This document shows, one piece after another, positions 10,776 to 23,495 of a DNA stretch of 64,000 bases (the stretch's first letter is position 1; every line of letters starts with the position of its first letter). Where the stretch lies: the NCBI GenBank assembly GCA_030248215.1, contig JASANG010001382.1:62001-126000 (forward strand), given 5' to 3'. Under the pieces are notes generated by a model that had not been told where the DNA came from, searched no databases, and saw only the letters and a list, made by a program, of their open reading frames with translations. Position numbers and translations under genes: made by a program. The DNA comes from Enoplolaimus lenunculus (taxonomy: Eukaryota > Nematoda > Enoplea > Enoplida > Thoracostomopsidae).

Positions 10776-10995
10776 ACCTTGGTTCGCATGCTTTGAGCAA
10801 ATACCAGTTAACTTTCCAATTACATTTTGGACTCGTGTTCAACGCATATTCAAATAACACACAGCGGGGGTATTTTAAATTTTCTGACAGCCTGAGTTTC
10901 TTAAACTTCGCGAGTTACAGAGAAAATGAACAAATGTTGCAGCTGCAAGAACTTGCACGTATAGCAAAGATGCTATTGATTGCTTCAAATTATTA

Positions 10996-11160
10996 ATGGT
11001 CAGGGCGGACCATTTTTCCGCAAAACTAGAATAGAGTAAGCTTATGCTTTAGATCAATTTTTACTTAAGCTTGTCTTAAGTCATAGGCTTGTAATTATGC
11101 TGAAGTTTAGGCTTCGGGCTAGGCATATAAATATGCTTATACTACTGTTACGGCCCTGTT
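10996..11160 (-). mobile_element. Decayed hAT-like TTAGGC element (type 2), inverted
   Basis: GGTCAGGGCGGACCATTTTTC at the left and TATGCTTATACTACTGTTACGG at the right match the type 2 family read backwards. The hexamer core is much eroded and the outer ends are unclear. Confidence 0.5.
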
Positions 11161-11534
11161 GTCTATATGAGCCCGAATACTAAACGATGATGACTTGACA
11201 CAGGCTAAGACGTTTCTTGTTTTTTCCACGGCCGGTTCCATGGAAATTTCGGCTTTCGAAATGATCTGAGGCTTTCATGAGATGCATCTAAAATCAAATT
11301 TAATTTCATATTTCTTCAAAGAACAGTTGCTGAATAAGCTCACTCAGCCTCCAGTCCCAAGTCGCTAAGGTTTAATCCCAACAGATTTCAAAGTGTCAAG
11401 TTTTGTTTAAATATAATAAATTATTCGTTTAGCTTAAACATATTGTTTGATTTTTCTGAAATGAAAAATATTTCACTTAAAGTTTAAGAATTTTCAAAGC
11501 CTAGACTTCCGAAGACAGGTATTTATTTGGCCTC

Positions 11535-11988
11535 TTTAGTGGGTACGCCTCTGTTATTCGGTTACGGACTGTTATATATTTTAACCCACACTCGGCTACC
11601 CTTCGTTACTGATATATATCCGGTACTGCAATTATCCGTTGAATTAAACGTTTGTCTTGTATCTAATGCTTGAGCGATAATGCAAGATTATACTTACGAA
11701 TGCAGTTTAAAAACATAAGTATGCTTTAAGGTTTTGAATTCAATTTTATTTGGTCCTGGAGTCTTTTGCGCACTACAATTAGGTATAATTAAAATTTATG
11801 GACTCTAATTAGGTTTCAGGGACTCTAATTAGGTTTCAGGGACTCTAATTAGGTTTCAGGGACTCTAATTAGGTTTCAGGGACTCTAATTAGGTTTCAGG
11901 AACTCTATACGCTTACGGACTCTTGTTAGAGATACGACTCTTGTTGATTAGGCTCGAAATAGGGACTCCTCTTCGGGTCACAACAGTG
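11535..11988 (-). mobile_element. TA-family MITE (GACCCGAATAAG ends), inverted and eroded
   Basis: The interior matches 2747-3185 in reverse (CGTTACTGATATATATCCGG, TTGAATTAAACGT). Its right end is recognisable as CCTCTTCGGGTCACAACAGTG; the left end is lost. A 20-bp unit inside has been amplified five times. Confidence 0.65.
11801..11900. repeat. Five perfect copies of a 20-bp unit
   Basis: The unit GACTCTAATTAGGTTTCAGG is repeated five times without a mismatch. The other copies of the host element hold a single similar segment, so the expansion is local, and the lack of differences suggests it is recent. Confidence 0.95.
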
Positions 11989-12055
11989 CGCATAGTCCAC
12001 TCACCGGTTATATAGGAAATTCGACTTGATTGGACAAACACTATCCTGTTTAACA

Positions 12056-15000
12056 CTAAATGTCTTGAACTAAACCTGTACACTGAATCGTACCTGGACT
12101 ACGAATCAACATTCTTCCCAACGAGCTTGACCGCTTTTTAAAATTTTCAGGCACTCCTGCAACAGGCTCACCATTGGCCAATGACGGTATCGTCATCGAT
12201 GCTTGATTTTGATTGGTTATCGGCGATTGATAATTCATCAATGATCCATTTTCGATTGGTTGATTTAATGTATTGTAAACCAACGGTTGGCGCTGACTGG
12301 TTATAGTCCGTGTAAGCGCTGACATTTGATTAGTTGATGTTAGATCGGATGCGTTCTGACGAGCAGACGGTTCGTTTGCACAGTACAGTAACCTGCCGCT
12401 AGTTGTTTGGTTAGTCATTTCAGAAGATCTAAACGCAATGTGATTGGTCGAAACGCAATTCACCGGGCCGGTTTGTTCAACGATGATTGGTTTTTTCACA
12501 GACTCGTTAAAATTACACGCATTTTGATTGCTTGATGAAGGATAAGCGCTCGAGAAGTGTTGGCTGCTGATTGGTTCGTTTCCACAATTTCGTGTCCAAT
12601 ATTTCCAATCGGATTCCGGTTCCGAACGCAGCGGCGCTGGATGTCTTTGATCAGACCTGGATCTTCGCGACAGTCGGTATCCGGTGGGGGCAGAATTTAA
12701 GTTTTCAACGCCTTCTGATATGCAACCGCCCGCGCCTCGAGGGGATTTAGATCGTTGTTGACTGTTGCCCCTTGTCAGTTTTCCGATCAGACCTCGGATC
12801 AGCGCTCTAGGAGGCTCCTTAGGTGGTTTGGCACCAACGTTGGCTTCAGCAATTGGATTGCCAAATAGTTCAGGCGGGTCGAGAGCCGTTTTCGGGTTTA
12901 TGAATACGTTTTGATTGACAGGGCCATCTGGTCGCTTGTATGGCGCTGGCGCAGCAAAAGGAAGGTTCGTTTCGTGAGGAAATTTGTCTTCGGAACTAAC
13001 CTTACCAGCAGAAGTTTCAGTCACCGCCAGGCGCTGTTCATGTGACAATGGATAGCCAGCTATTAATCGTTCTCGTGGCCGGCCAAGCCTGTCCGGCATC
13101 AACGCCGATCCAACACTACGGCCAGGTTGAGGTCGCATTGGCTGATTGACTTGGTATTGGTTACTGGGTGTCCCCGGTATATCGATATCTTCATAATCAT
13201 GATCGACCAGGGATCGGCCCTGAACAGCACCAGCAGAAGGCTCAGCGGTCCCGTCGATACGGTTCAAAGTTGCCAGGATTTTGGCGACGTCGCCGGCGAC
13301 TGAAGTTGTAGCAGGTGCATTTGACGAGTAATTGAGGCGACTATCACAGTCGATTGGTGCTTTTGCTGGGTTGTGACTTGAAATATCGAATTTGAGCTTA
13401 GCTTGAGCTGCAACCGGTGTTCGAGGGGTTGTGGTACTGTGCGGTTTACGGTCTAAGTTTGATGCTATGGTGGATACATCTATGGATGCTGACGGACCGC
13501 TGCCGCTAAAAGCGCGGTAGAACGTTTCTTGGGACTCTCGGAATCCCTTTGCCAGCAAATTAGTTTGAGGGTCAGGGTTTAAACAAGCTTGGTGTAACGC
13601 TCTCGGCAGTGTTGTGCTAATATTATTTGTAAACGACGTTCGTAGACGTCGATTGTATGGTCTCTCGAAACCAGGTTCATTAAAGGATCGGGAAACGCTA
13701 GGAATCCGCTGGATCGGATCAGGGAATTGACTGCTGGGTTGAGGATCGTTGCCAGTCCCCGCAGTGTTGACCTCAAATTCTTTAAGCATCGAATCGACGC
13801 CAAAAATTTCGTTTTGTTGGCTGGATTTAAGAGAACTTCCTTGTGATATGATTGTGTTCGCTTCGCCTCCTAAATTATGAGGCTCAATTTGACCCGGTTT
13901 CGGTATTTGAAATGCCTTCATAACCGGCGGTTTCAGCTCAGGGATCGCCAGCGGTTTGGGTTCGCGTCGGCTCCAGCTGGAAACCGCTGCCGGCAGACTC
14001 TGGACTGAAACGCCGTCCGAGACTGGAAAGCCATGTCGAGTTGCGGCGGACGACTTCACTGCGTCAACCTGAGACTCTCTGGTGCGTTGTGTTGCGTAGT
14101 ATTTGTCTAACAGAGCACTTTGCCAATTTTGTCGTGGATTTTCAAATTTTCGCACAAAATCTGTCAAATGTTCAGACGTTGGGCCACCACCCATACTAGA
14201 GATCGAAGCTTTACGCATCGTGCGAGGATTACAGGAGGACGCGAGAGCCGCGCCTGGTCCAACTACTGTACTCTCGCTGTCGCTTGTATCGACTCCTGTA
14301 TACAGTCGATTTAGCGATTGGCTGTTGCTTTTTTCGTACATTTTTATTTTGTCTTTGACGTGGCCAATTTTCACTACCACTGAAGGCAACTTGACGTTAT
14401 CTGCAGATGCTAAAGACGCGTCGAACGACGGGGCTTTAAGCGTCCCAGATGCCCAGTTGCTAAAATCTGGACCGCTATCGGTATTCGGCAGCGAACCGAC
14501 TGGCGGTCCAGATCGAGTCATTATATCGTCTGGACGTTGCATGACACGGCTGAAGTTCGATGGTTTGCCTTCAGTAAGCTGGGCGAGTGAATGAAACGAG
14601 TATTTTTGTGACGATCTGGCCAGTTTTGAGCTGTTATCACACGGTCGCATGAGCCCTTCGAATTTGTAGGACGTTTCAGTATTCACTCCTACAGGTCTTC
14701 CAACGTCTCGAATTGCTTTAAACGATTCAGAGCACAACTGGTCACCGACGTTAGTCTTGTGTCTATTCTGATTGGTCGGTATTTTTCGTGGAAACGTTTG
14801 ATCGAATGCAATTGGATGCGATGCCTCCTGTTCCACCGATCGGTTTTCTTGTTGATTCCTGTTTAATGGCTCCTTTTCTCTTAGATATCGTCCTGTTTCG
14901 CCGATTGGTTGCCACTGCGTTACTCCTGGTAATTGCTGTTGTGTCACTCCTGTCGATTCTTGTTGACGTCTTTCGTAACTCTTTCCGAGCTTGATCGGCT

Positions 15001-18000
15001 GCAACAACAAATCCGGAGTCGCGTCGATCCGACGTCGTCTTGGCGGCTTGTTTGATGCCGCCAACAGCTGCGGTGCATTCGATCGAGTGAGTATCGCATC
15101 AATTTCGATCGACCCTGACCCGACCGAATCGTTGTCGTCGCCAGACATCGACGCGCCGTCGACACCGTTGTCTAACCGGTAACCAGTCATCGATGGCCGA
15201 TCGCGATCGTCACCGAATTGTAACAAATCTGGTTTGTTACTACGGCGAGAATCGCGATCGACCTCCACGACGTCGTTAGTGCGGGTGACACCAAACGATG
15301 ACCGATGGTTTTGTTCGCCGGTGAAATTGTTGATACGAACATCGCCGTTGCCGTTGTTGCTTGTCTCGAGCCATTGTCGAGTCAATTCAAATCGATGCGG
15401 TTTCGACAGCAAAGTTTGCGACTGTGTGATCGACGGTTGTTGTATGTCTTGGACGAATCGTTTTGTTGAAGGTTGCTCGCCAAGATCATTCGTAGACGAT
15501 TGTGCCAGGTGTGGTGTCTCCAGAGGTTGCGGTTTGCTGGTTGATTTAGTAAGCGATGAGTAGTTTTTGGTGTTGAAATCGCTGTTCAAAATGGGTAAAA
15601 TTCCTGAAGGATCGGTTGCCTTATCGCCATCGACTTTCCCACCTCTTCCGACAGAACCAAAGCTCGCTTGGGGGTGAATCTGATATGGATGCCCCAAGTT
15701 CGTGGAGGACTGGACGCCTTCCGGTTGCATCGGTAGAGCAGCAGGCTCTCCTGCGCGAGTCTGTTGTGGTGTCAACAGCTTGCGACTCCTGTTCTCGGGT
15801 CGTCCAGGTTGCCTTGGCATCGTTTGAGCAAAAACAGGAGCTTGAAGTACACTGACAACACTCTCGTTGCTACTCATCCATCGTTTGGCTCTCTCTCGCT
15901 CGGTGGCGTCATGAAAACTGGATTGAAAACTGCTACGAAATCTCTGGTCTCCTTGCTTCGAGCTTGCCTGACCAGGATCAGATTTTTGCATAATATCTCG
16001 CCACGCGGAAGACTTTGCATGACTCGACTCGCTCAGTTGCTGCTCCATTTGAACTCCACTTGAACCCGCCTTTGCTCCTTCAACATTGGGTTGCGACTCG
16101 ACATGAAAGCGGGATCCGAGTTGCTCACCCAGAGTGCAAAGGTCACGCAACGCGACATCAATTCGATTATCCTGAGAGTTTGGCAACTCGTGAGAACAAA
16201 TTGCGAGCTGAGAAATCGGAATGGAAGGTTTCATTCCCTCCCTGGGTTCCGTATAATGACTCGCTGAGGGGTTAGGACTTGGATGGCCCATAATACGTGC
16301 AGGAGGTAACGATAGCTCGCCGTCTTCAGTATTTAATTTCACTTGACTTTGACGGTTCAGAGAGCGATTCACAGGAGCAGTTGTTGCGTAACCCGAAAGA
16401 GGCTGTGGTGCCTTAGGAGACGATATTCGTGTAGATGAAGCGTGTTCTGAATGCGCTGGTGATATAAGCTGAGAGGAGACGAAACTATTACTAAATGGAG
16501 TCGTGGGAAATGCTGAAAGCGTTGACGTCGTTGTTTCTTGGTTCAACCGATGGTCGACGCGCACACTTTGAGGATGAGCAACTCGTCGAGTCAACTCGCC
16601 AGAGCTATCGGATTCGGTAGACGCTGTGTTTGCGAGTTTAGTTGGATGCGATTGAATCCGTTGTGCTACTAACGGTATCCTAAACGTTGGGATACTTGCG
16701 TCTGTTTTTGCAACAAAAACGATTGTTTGATTTTGTGCTGTCGTCACTTCGGAGTGAAGGAATCGCGGCGAAGCGGTCTGATTGGTCAGTTGCAATCCGT
16801 TATTATTTTGTAAAGCGATTTGATTGGTTAATTGTTGGCGTTGTTTTGGTTTTGCCATATTCTGTTTGACGGATTGCGATGATTGGCAATTCTTTGAAGC
16901 GGAGTTTTCTTGTTTTTCCATGTTTTTCTGTTGAATAGTGTTCACCCGTTTAGAGCCAACTTGTGGCTTTTGCGGTTTCGATCCAATATCTCTGTTCTGT
17001 TTTGGTATCGGTCGCTTCTCGGCTTCGCGAATTTGAGTCGCAGTTGGTTTTTTACGGCGTTCAACAGCCAAACTTTCTTCCATGCTTGGAAGAATAGAGC
17101 CAATCAGATCTTTCGCCGACGACAGGACTGTGCTCAAATGTGATTCGCTGATTTCGAGCACTGGTGAATCGCCTGAGACAATTAAATTGGCCGATTCTGG
17201 CAGACGAATTTCATTGGTCGAATCAGTCTGACCGGCACCGGAAATGGCACCAATTTCTATGAGGTCGCTTAACAGCGGGACTGGATGAGACTCAGCCGTG
17301 GTGACATTGCCCAATAGGATTTCAGCGACGCTGGTCGACGTTTGATTTTGATTGGCCAGCGGAAATTTAGCTACACTGGCGAGAATTTGTTCTTCACAAG
17401 CCAGGTCGGCTTGTAACTTTGAAGCTACACAAAAGCATGGCTTTTGTTTCGGCAATCTTTCATGTTTCGCAACGCTATTTTTGTTACCTGCTGACATTTC
17501 TTGAATACCTTTGTCTGGCGGTACGAGTCGCTTAGGCGGATCGGTAGCTTCATTCGCGGTTGGTGTAGCGATCTTATATTTCTGCTCTGTTCGTGCTTTT
17601 TCGATGCCAAAATCTTGGTTCGCATTCGGCCTACCAACACCAGGTTTAGGCTTAGGAGGCTGTCTTGGTAGCTTGATAGGTCTCTGGCAACTATCGTAGC
17701 TACCAGACAGACTAACAACTCTACACGCAACTTTTCTATCCGAACATCGCTGAAACGTTGCTGAATAACTGATTTCAACTGAAACTGTGGTCGAAGCTTC
17801 AAACTTTGGTCTGAACGAGGTACCTGAGCCGTACCCTGACACTTTCGAGGGACGTTTGTCACGAGGAGCGGGCAAGGCCGTACTAAGACGTACCCAGGGA
17901 TCAGTCTTGGACGAGGGTCGAGTCAACTGTTGCTGGTTGATTGCCGGTTTGGGTGATGTTGGCCCGTACCGTTGGCTGAGAAAGTTTTCAAAACGACGTT

Positions 18001-21000
18001 GGTTGACTGGAGGTGGGTAGCTTTTTGACATCACTCCAGTCGACTTGAGCTCATCGTTCAGTTGAGGTTGTTGTTGCTCTCGACGCTCTTCTTCGTCAAC
18101 TCGCAATGCTTCTTTGTTCCAGTATTCCAAATAGTTCAGCGACAACTTTTGTGGCACTGGGAGCCGCCGATTTCCAGTGGTTGATTCGACCAAATCCGGT
18201 TTTAGACAACTCATTGATGTTACCGCGTTTGATGATGCCGCCGATTCTGATTCGCTCAATCGCACTAATGGCGATGTTTGACGAGTTTGATCTTTGCCGA
18301 CGGTCATACGATCTGAAGCCGTCGGCCGATACTGATATTTGGAACTGAGTTGAGATCGACTTGAGCGGATGGCTAAAAGAACATTACAGCTCAGGGTAAA
18401 CACTATTGTTTTTAAAAGTAATTTAATGCCATGAGGCAGTACGTTGACAGAAGGCTAAGTACGGCGACGGACGGCACTGTACAACAAGTATAGCACCACC
18501 CTTACAATCACACTCTGACAGACTCTGAAGCAAAGGTTTATGAAGAAACTTAACCATAAAATTGACCACACCACGCAACCAATCAAATTCGAGTGGTGCA
18601 ACTGATATATCTGACGCAGCCAATGGTATGAGTGTTCAGAATTACCCAGCGAATCAAATTTAACAAAACGATACCACAGGACTCCGTCCAATGAAACGCA
18701 GTTGTGTTTCAGTTTGAACAACCAATCAAATTTTAATGATTTTTAAGACTACAAATATTCAACTTAGAAGATCGACGAAGCATTTGAACGATGGCCGAAA
18801 CCATAAAAGTAAAGCATAAAAATTCATTTACTTTCATTTTCTGAGCTCGGAATTTGTGATCGATTCAGAACGACGCCATTTTGTTGACCCGATGCAGTGG
18901 TCGCCTTAACCTCAAGTGGGACCAAAGCCGCACCGGCACCATCGACCAGCCGCGTTACGGATTTGTTTGAGTTGCGTGAGTAACTTCGTTTTGGCCGAGA
19001 TCGACGTCGACGCGAACGATCTTTTCGGTTTCCTACAAAAAGCAACCAATATAATGATTAAAATTCTAATTGGTTTCATATACACTGCAAACAATGGTGA
19101 CTCAAATTGACTGTTTCCAAAATAGGCTTTTCAGGACTACGAATTGCGTCCAAATTCGACTCCGCTAGAGTCAAATTCGCTTCACTGAGTAGCACGTTTG
19201 ACCCCGGCGGAGTCAAATTTGACTGTACGTAGTCCCGAAAAGCCTATTTCGGAGAGAGTCAATTTGACTCACCATAAATAGGCTTTTCCTGACTACACAA
19301 ACTGAGTCAAAATTCGAGAGTCAAGTAGAGTTGAATTTGACTCACCATTTTGTTGCAGTGTATGTAGATACCGCTCGAGCGCTATTAAAGCTTTGAAAAG
19401 TGTTGGCTTTATTTTCGTGTGACGAGATTGCATCGACTGAAATTTATTAGGTTGAACTAAACGAAAAACGACAATCCTTAAATTTGACTGCATCGATCCA
19501 ACTGAACAGACCATGTCAATTGCAATTCGTCGGCGAAACTCGACCTACTTGCAATCGTCAACCAATTGACACGGCTAAGCCATGTTAATCATTTGTCCTA
19601 AGCCTTAGTGCAAGCTTGATTAATGAATACAGATACTCAAGACAGATTTTAGCTTAGGTTCCTTGTCCTATCGGTCACCAAAATCAGCTCAATCTCAATC
19701 ATGGGAATAACGACAATTTTTGATTTGTCAACGGCCACACGGAATGTATAAGTTTTTTATACGTTGGTTTTTTGACGAAAATTTGTTATCTTATAAACCA
19801 TTTGAAACCCTTTGAAAAAAGGCCACAGTCCGCTTGCGGTATCCTTTTGACGGCGTCTTTGATCTCAGCCCCATCTCTGGTCAGTGATAAAGTAACGTAT
19901 CAGTGGTCAGTGCTGTACCACGGTATTCAATGGTTACCTTTACCGTTGGTCGATTTGGACGCCGAATCATCATCGCTTGTGTCACTTTGTGAACTTTCGT
20001 TGACACCACGCGAACTGTTGCGTCGATCATCGCGTCCAGCTCGTTTCGATCGCATCGATCGTGATCGCGCAGATCGCCGACGTTTCGTCGTGTCACCGTC
20101 GCCGCCGTTCGCAATAGCGTCGTCGCCGCCGGTCGTCGTTCGGTCGATGCGACCTGCGTCGGGTGTATTGTCGCCGCGGCGCGTCGATCTGGACAATGTG
20201 TCGACCGGCGGCGGCGACGCTACTACAAACGCCGGCCGCGCTGGCCAACGACTAGACGCAGCGGTGCCGATCACTGGCGCAACGATGAGCGACGTTTCGT
20301 CGCATAGCGTCGATTTGCTTTTGATCGACTCGTAGTCTTGCGAAATAAGCGTCGAAATGCGATCGGCCATCGCGTTAAAGTTGCGTTGTGCACGTTCGAT
20401 GACTTGGCTTGCGGGTCGATCGGCGGCGGTGATGGCTGAGCTGGCGAAAAGTTGTTGCTCTTCGTTCCGACCGACGTTCTGATGATAGTGGCGACGAGAG
20501 CAAGGAGCACTTGCGAGCAGGTCCGGAGTGACATTTTTCGGCGACTCGGGTTGCAATCGCTTTGATTGAGTTGAGTTAAAGTGTTTGGAGTAATTCGGCT
20601 TTCGCTCAGCTCCACCACCTTTGCCGTGTTCGTTCGCATCGACCGATTTAGCATCACCCCAGCGAAAATGGTCAAATTTCTTCACTTTAAAGCCGACGCC
20701 AAGGTCAGAATCAACGCGAGACGAAAAGGACGATTGAATTGATTCTTGGATTGGCGGAACAAGTCTTCTCGATGATGATGACATAGCTAAGTTTGGCGCG
20801 TCTCGTGAAGGCGGACCTGCATTCTGACGCCCGCCAACAGTTGATAGGGCCGCATTTGATGGCAAATAGCGTCTTGAAAGGCCGTCGGTGGCAGTTCTAG
20901 CCGAACTCACAATGGTCTCATCCCGAGATGACTGTGAGCCAGGCCTTTCTGTCCAGAAGTGACGTTTCGGTGAGGAATACGGCGTCGGACTGATCATTTT

Positions 21001-21747
21001 TTCGTATTTCGGCGTTTGAGACGAGTATAAGGTCCCGTAGGACGTGCACGCTATGGTTGAGCTGGAGTTTCGAGTAGTTGCTTGTGTGGCAAATTCAAAG
21101 TCGCCCTGGTTACCGGCTAAATTGACTCCCCTCGATCTCAGAACTCGACCGTCGATGCCGCTTCCAGTAGCATTTCCGTTTTCGCCGATGACGTTGCTCC
21201 GGATCCGGCTACAACTACTGGCGATACTTGCGTTACTCGTGTAATTCGACTCGAATTCACGAGCCAATCGAGCAACTGATGAAATTCGGGACGAGGTCCT
21301 AGTGTCCGAGTCAACTCTTGGAGAGTTGCGTTCAACGAAGCTGTTGGCAGTCGCTTTGGCACCAAGTCGCCTGTAGGAGTGTCGCGAGGCGCTGACGTCG
21401 TCTTCAAGTCGAGAATTTGAGCGAGTTCCGGTTCCGGTTGTATAATTTCGAGTAGATGGTATCCGGTACGAGTTGCTGTATCCGCTGGATGCAATTTGAG
21501 ATGGTCTCGACGAACTAAATACGCTGTCACCCTTTTCGTATCGAGAATAGTTTACAGATTCAAGCTGGCGACTAGATTGTCGAGGAAATATATACGAGCA
21601 ATAGGCGACGTTTGATTGAGAAACGTAAGATCCTGAAGTTTGAAAATTACGACTGCCACCGGATCCATATGATCGACTTAGTTCAGAAACAGTAGTGTTG
21701 CGATGATATGTCGACCGATTCGGTTGCCTTTCAAGCCGCCAAGACAT
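12056..21747 (-). CDS. Giant low-complexity protein, three coding exons, function unknown
   Basis: I do not recognise this protein. Predicted coding exons are 21747-19944, 19032-18832 and 18372-12056, joined through GT..AG introns in matching phase (Gly and Thr codons are split), giving 2,773 residues. The start ATG follows an in-frame TAG. Exon 1 (residues 1-601) is Ser/Arg/Tyr-rich. A basic RS-like patch at about residues 555-625 crosses the first junction. The 6.3-kb third exon (residues 670-2773) is Ser/Gln/Asn/Pro-rich, with a short charged segment ending DEEERREQQQ near residue 785 and a basic patch (RALIRGLIGKLTRG) near 2525. No signal peptide, membrane segment or catalytic motif is visible. 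The frame is open over the whole 6.3 kb and its GC content is above that of the flanks, which supports real coding. A possible donor (CCAG|GTACGA) near the 3' end could add a further exon. Intron 1 holds a near-palindromic MITE. A scaffold or RNA- or cytoskeleton-associated role is only a guess from composition. Confidence 0.8.
19083..19360. mobile_element. Compound near-palindromic TA-flanked MITE, in intron
   Basis: This copy starts CACTGCAAACAATGGTGACT and ends ACCATTTTGTTGCAGTG, flanked by TA. It is longer than its relatives because an extra arm (a second GACTCACCAT .. GACTCACCAT segment at about 19265-19345) follows the first right arm, as if a second copy had recombined with or inserted at the end of the first. 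It lies inside intron 1 of the giant gene (19033-19943). Confidence 0.75.
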
Positions 21748-22209
21748 TCTGTCTGCGTTGTTGAGTGGCGTCTAGTTGCCGGCAGCCTCACAGCTGTACG
21801 CCGCTGATAGAGAAAACTAAAATAGGAAACACTCTACTGCGGAAGCTTGTTGCTGGCGAACAGTGCTAATCACAGAATAGTCACCCGTCCAACGAGTAGA
21901 ATCCACAGGGTATTGGGGTCTGAAACTATACCATGGTTAATCTAAACCCTACATATTTGTATAATTGGAATAAATAGAAATAATAAAATAAAGCTTAAAC
22001 GATTATTTGTGCTATATAGACATCACACCCCTGGAAATGACAATTTTGTTGCAAAAAAATGTTTCAACCAGGGTCGTCAATATCAATAAACCAACTGTCG
22101 TTTAGACGAAATTTCAGGAGTGGTTCCGTCACCGCATTGGCTAAAGAGTTGTCCATGCTCAATAATGCCAAAATGTAATCTTTCAAAAAATAAAGGTCAT
22201 ACCTTGAGA
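21748..22209. other. Upstream region of the giant gene
   Basis: This is the 5' flank of the minus-strand gene that starts at 21747. The in-frame stop just upstream of the ATG lies here. No TATA box or other core promoter element can be named with confidence. Confidence 0.4.
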
Positions 22210-22388
22210 GACTAATGTCACTTTAAGGGATGTAACAGTAGAATAAGCGTATTCCTAAGCCTAAGCCTTGCAAGAATGTGTTCCTAAGCCTAAGCCTACG
22301 CCTAAGCATAAAAATGCAGTCTAGAATCTAAACTTACTGTTTTATAGACCCACCGGTAACCTAGACGCCCCTTAAAGTAACATGGGTC
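22210..22388 (+). mobile_element. hAT-like MITE with TTAGGC core (type 1)
   Basis: The ends GACTAATGTCACTTTAAGGG and CCCCTTAAAGTAACATGGGTC are inverted repeats. They are flanked by an 8-bp duplication with one difference, CCTTGAGA (22202-22209) and CTTTGAGA (22389-22396). Confidence 0.8.
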
Positions 22389-23495
22389 CTTTGAGATATA
22401 AATTTGAAGCAAGTGATGCAATTGCAGTCGCAGGTCATCCAACAAAAACAAAAATTTCCAAACCTTTAAAATTACCTGATGACTAGTGCCCCCCGCCTGG
22501 CTTAAACCTGCTTAAACCAGTCGGATTTTTAAAACCCGGAAAAGAAACACAAACAACAAAGTTTCAAATTTCATATGTCAGAAATAAGTTCAAAATGAAA
22601 ATTTTCAGGTCTCCAAGCGTTTAAGAAAGTTTCAATAAATCATAGCCAAAGCGAAGCAAAACACCCTATTTCGGGCCCTAAACGCAACCTGATCCCGTAC
22701 CGACGCAACGCGACAGCCCACTCAGCCATCAGTACCATCTGTTCTGGTGCAAACCGGTACACACTGCACTTTAGTGTGCACTGCATACAGATGCATTCGC
22801 AATAATGTATTGTCATCCTTCAATGTAAACGAATTGTGTATGTAACGCAAATTGCAACAAAACCATATTAAAATGTACCGGATATTAATATATGTGTCTG
22901 CAATTTCCTTGCACGTTTAGTGGTAAGCATTCAGAAAATTATTCGCAAGGGTAAAACTTTTGAAAATTCAGCTCATCCCCACGCCCCGAAAAAACAATAC
23001 CGGTCCCTGTTAGTGCCGTACCAGACAAAACGGGTATCATCAGCACAAAAGTGCAACCTTTAAATTGCAAAAATATTGCAGGTAAAATGCAGTTTCAGCG
23101 GTTTTGTATGTTTGGTGCAACATATGCGATTTTAGGCAAACGGAAAGATGTACAACATTTGGGTTTAAAAACCAAAACAGGCTGTCTCTGCAGTTTCGTT
23201 GTCTCTCTCAGCTGTATTCAATCCATTAATATTCAAAAACAACATAACAAGAATACAAATAAAATATGAGAAATAAATTCACTCATACGGTTATGAAGGT
23301 AATGGTCTATATTCTCAAATGCTTATAGCACCTATCACCGGTTAGTGATCGGATTTCAAACTGACAAACTCTTAGGATCTCAAAATTGACACAGAACTGG
23401 ACATATCAAATGTGAAAACTGTGGTAATCATTTTGAACATCAGCAAACACTGTCGTTCAAAAAGTACAATATCTGTTATCAACTAGTGATAGGTG
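22389..23495. other. Intergenic DNA without a recognised gene
   Basis: AT-rich DNA with one 72-codon frame at 23051-23269 that has no recognisable domain. No repeat family of this window is evident. Confidence 0.55.

Noticed and set aside
14103-14594. 163-codon plus-strand frame inside the giant gene, and similar ones at 15234-16275
   Set aside because: They are antisense shadows of the long minus-strand exon, where codon bias keeps other frames open.
19772-20335. 187-codon plus-strand frame opposite exon 1 of the giant gene
   Set aside because: It is explained by the Arg/Ser-rich coding sequence on the minus strand; it has no recognisable domain and no matching splice pattern.
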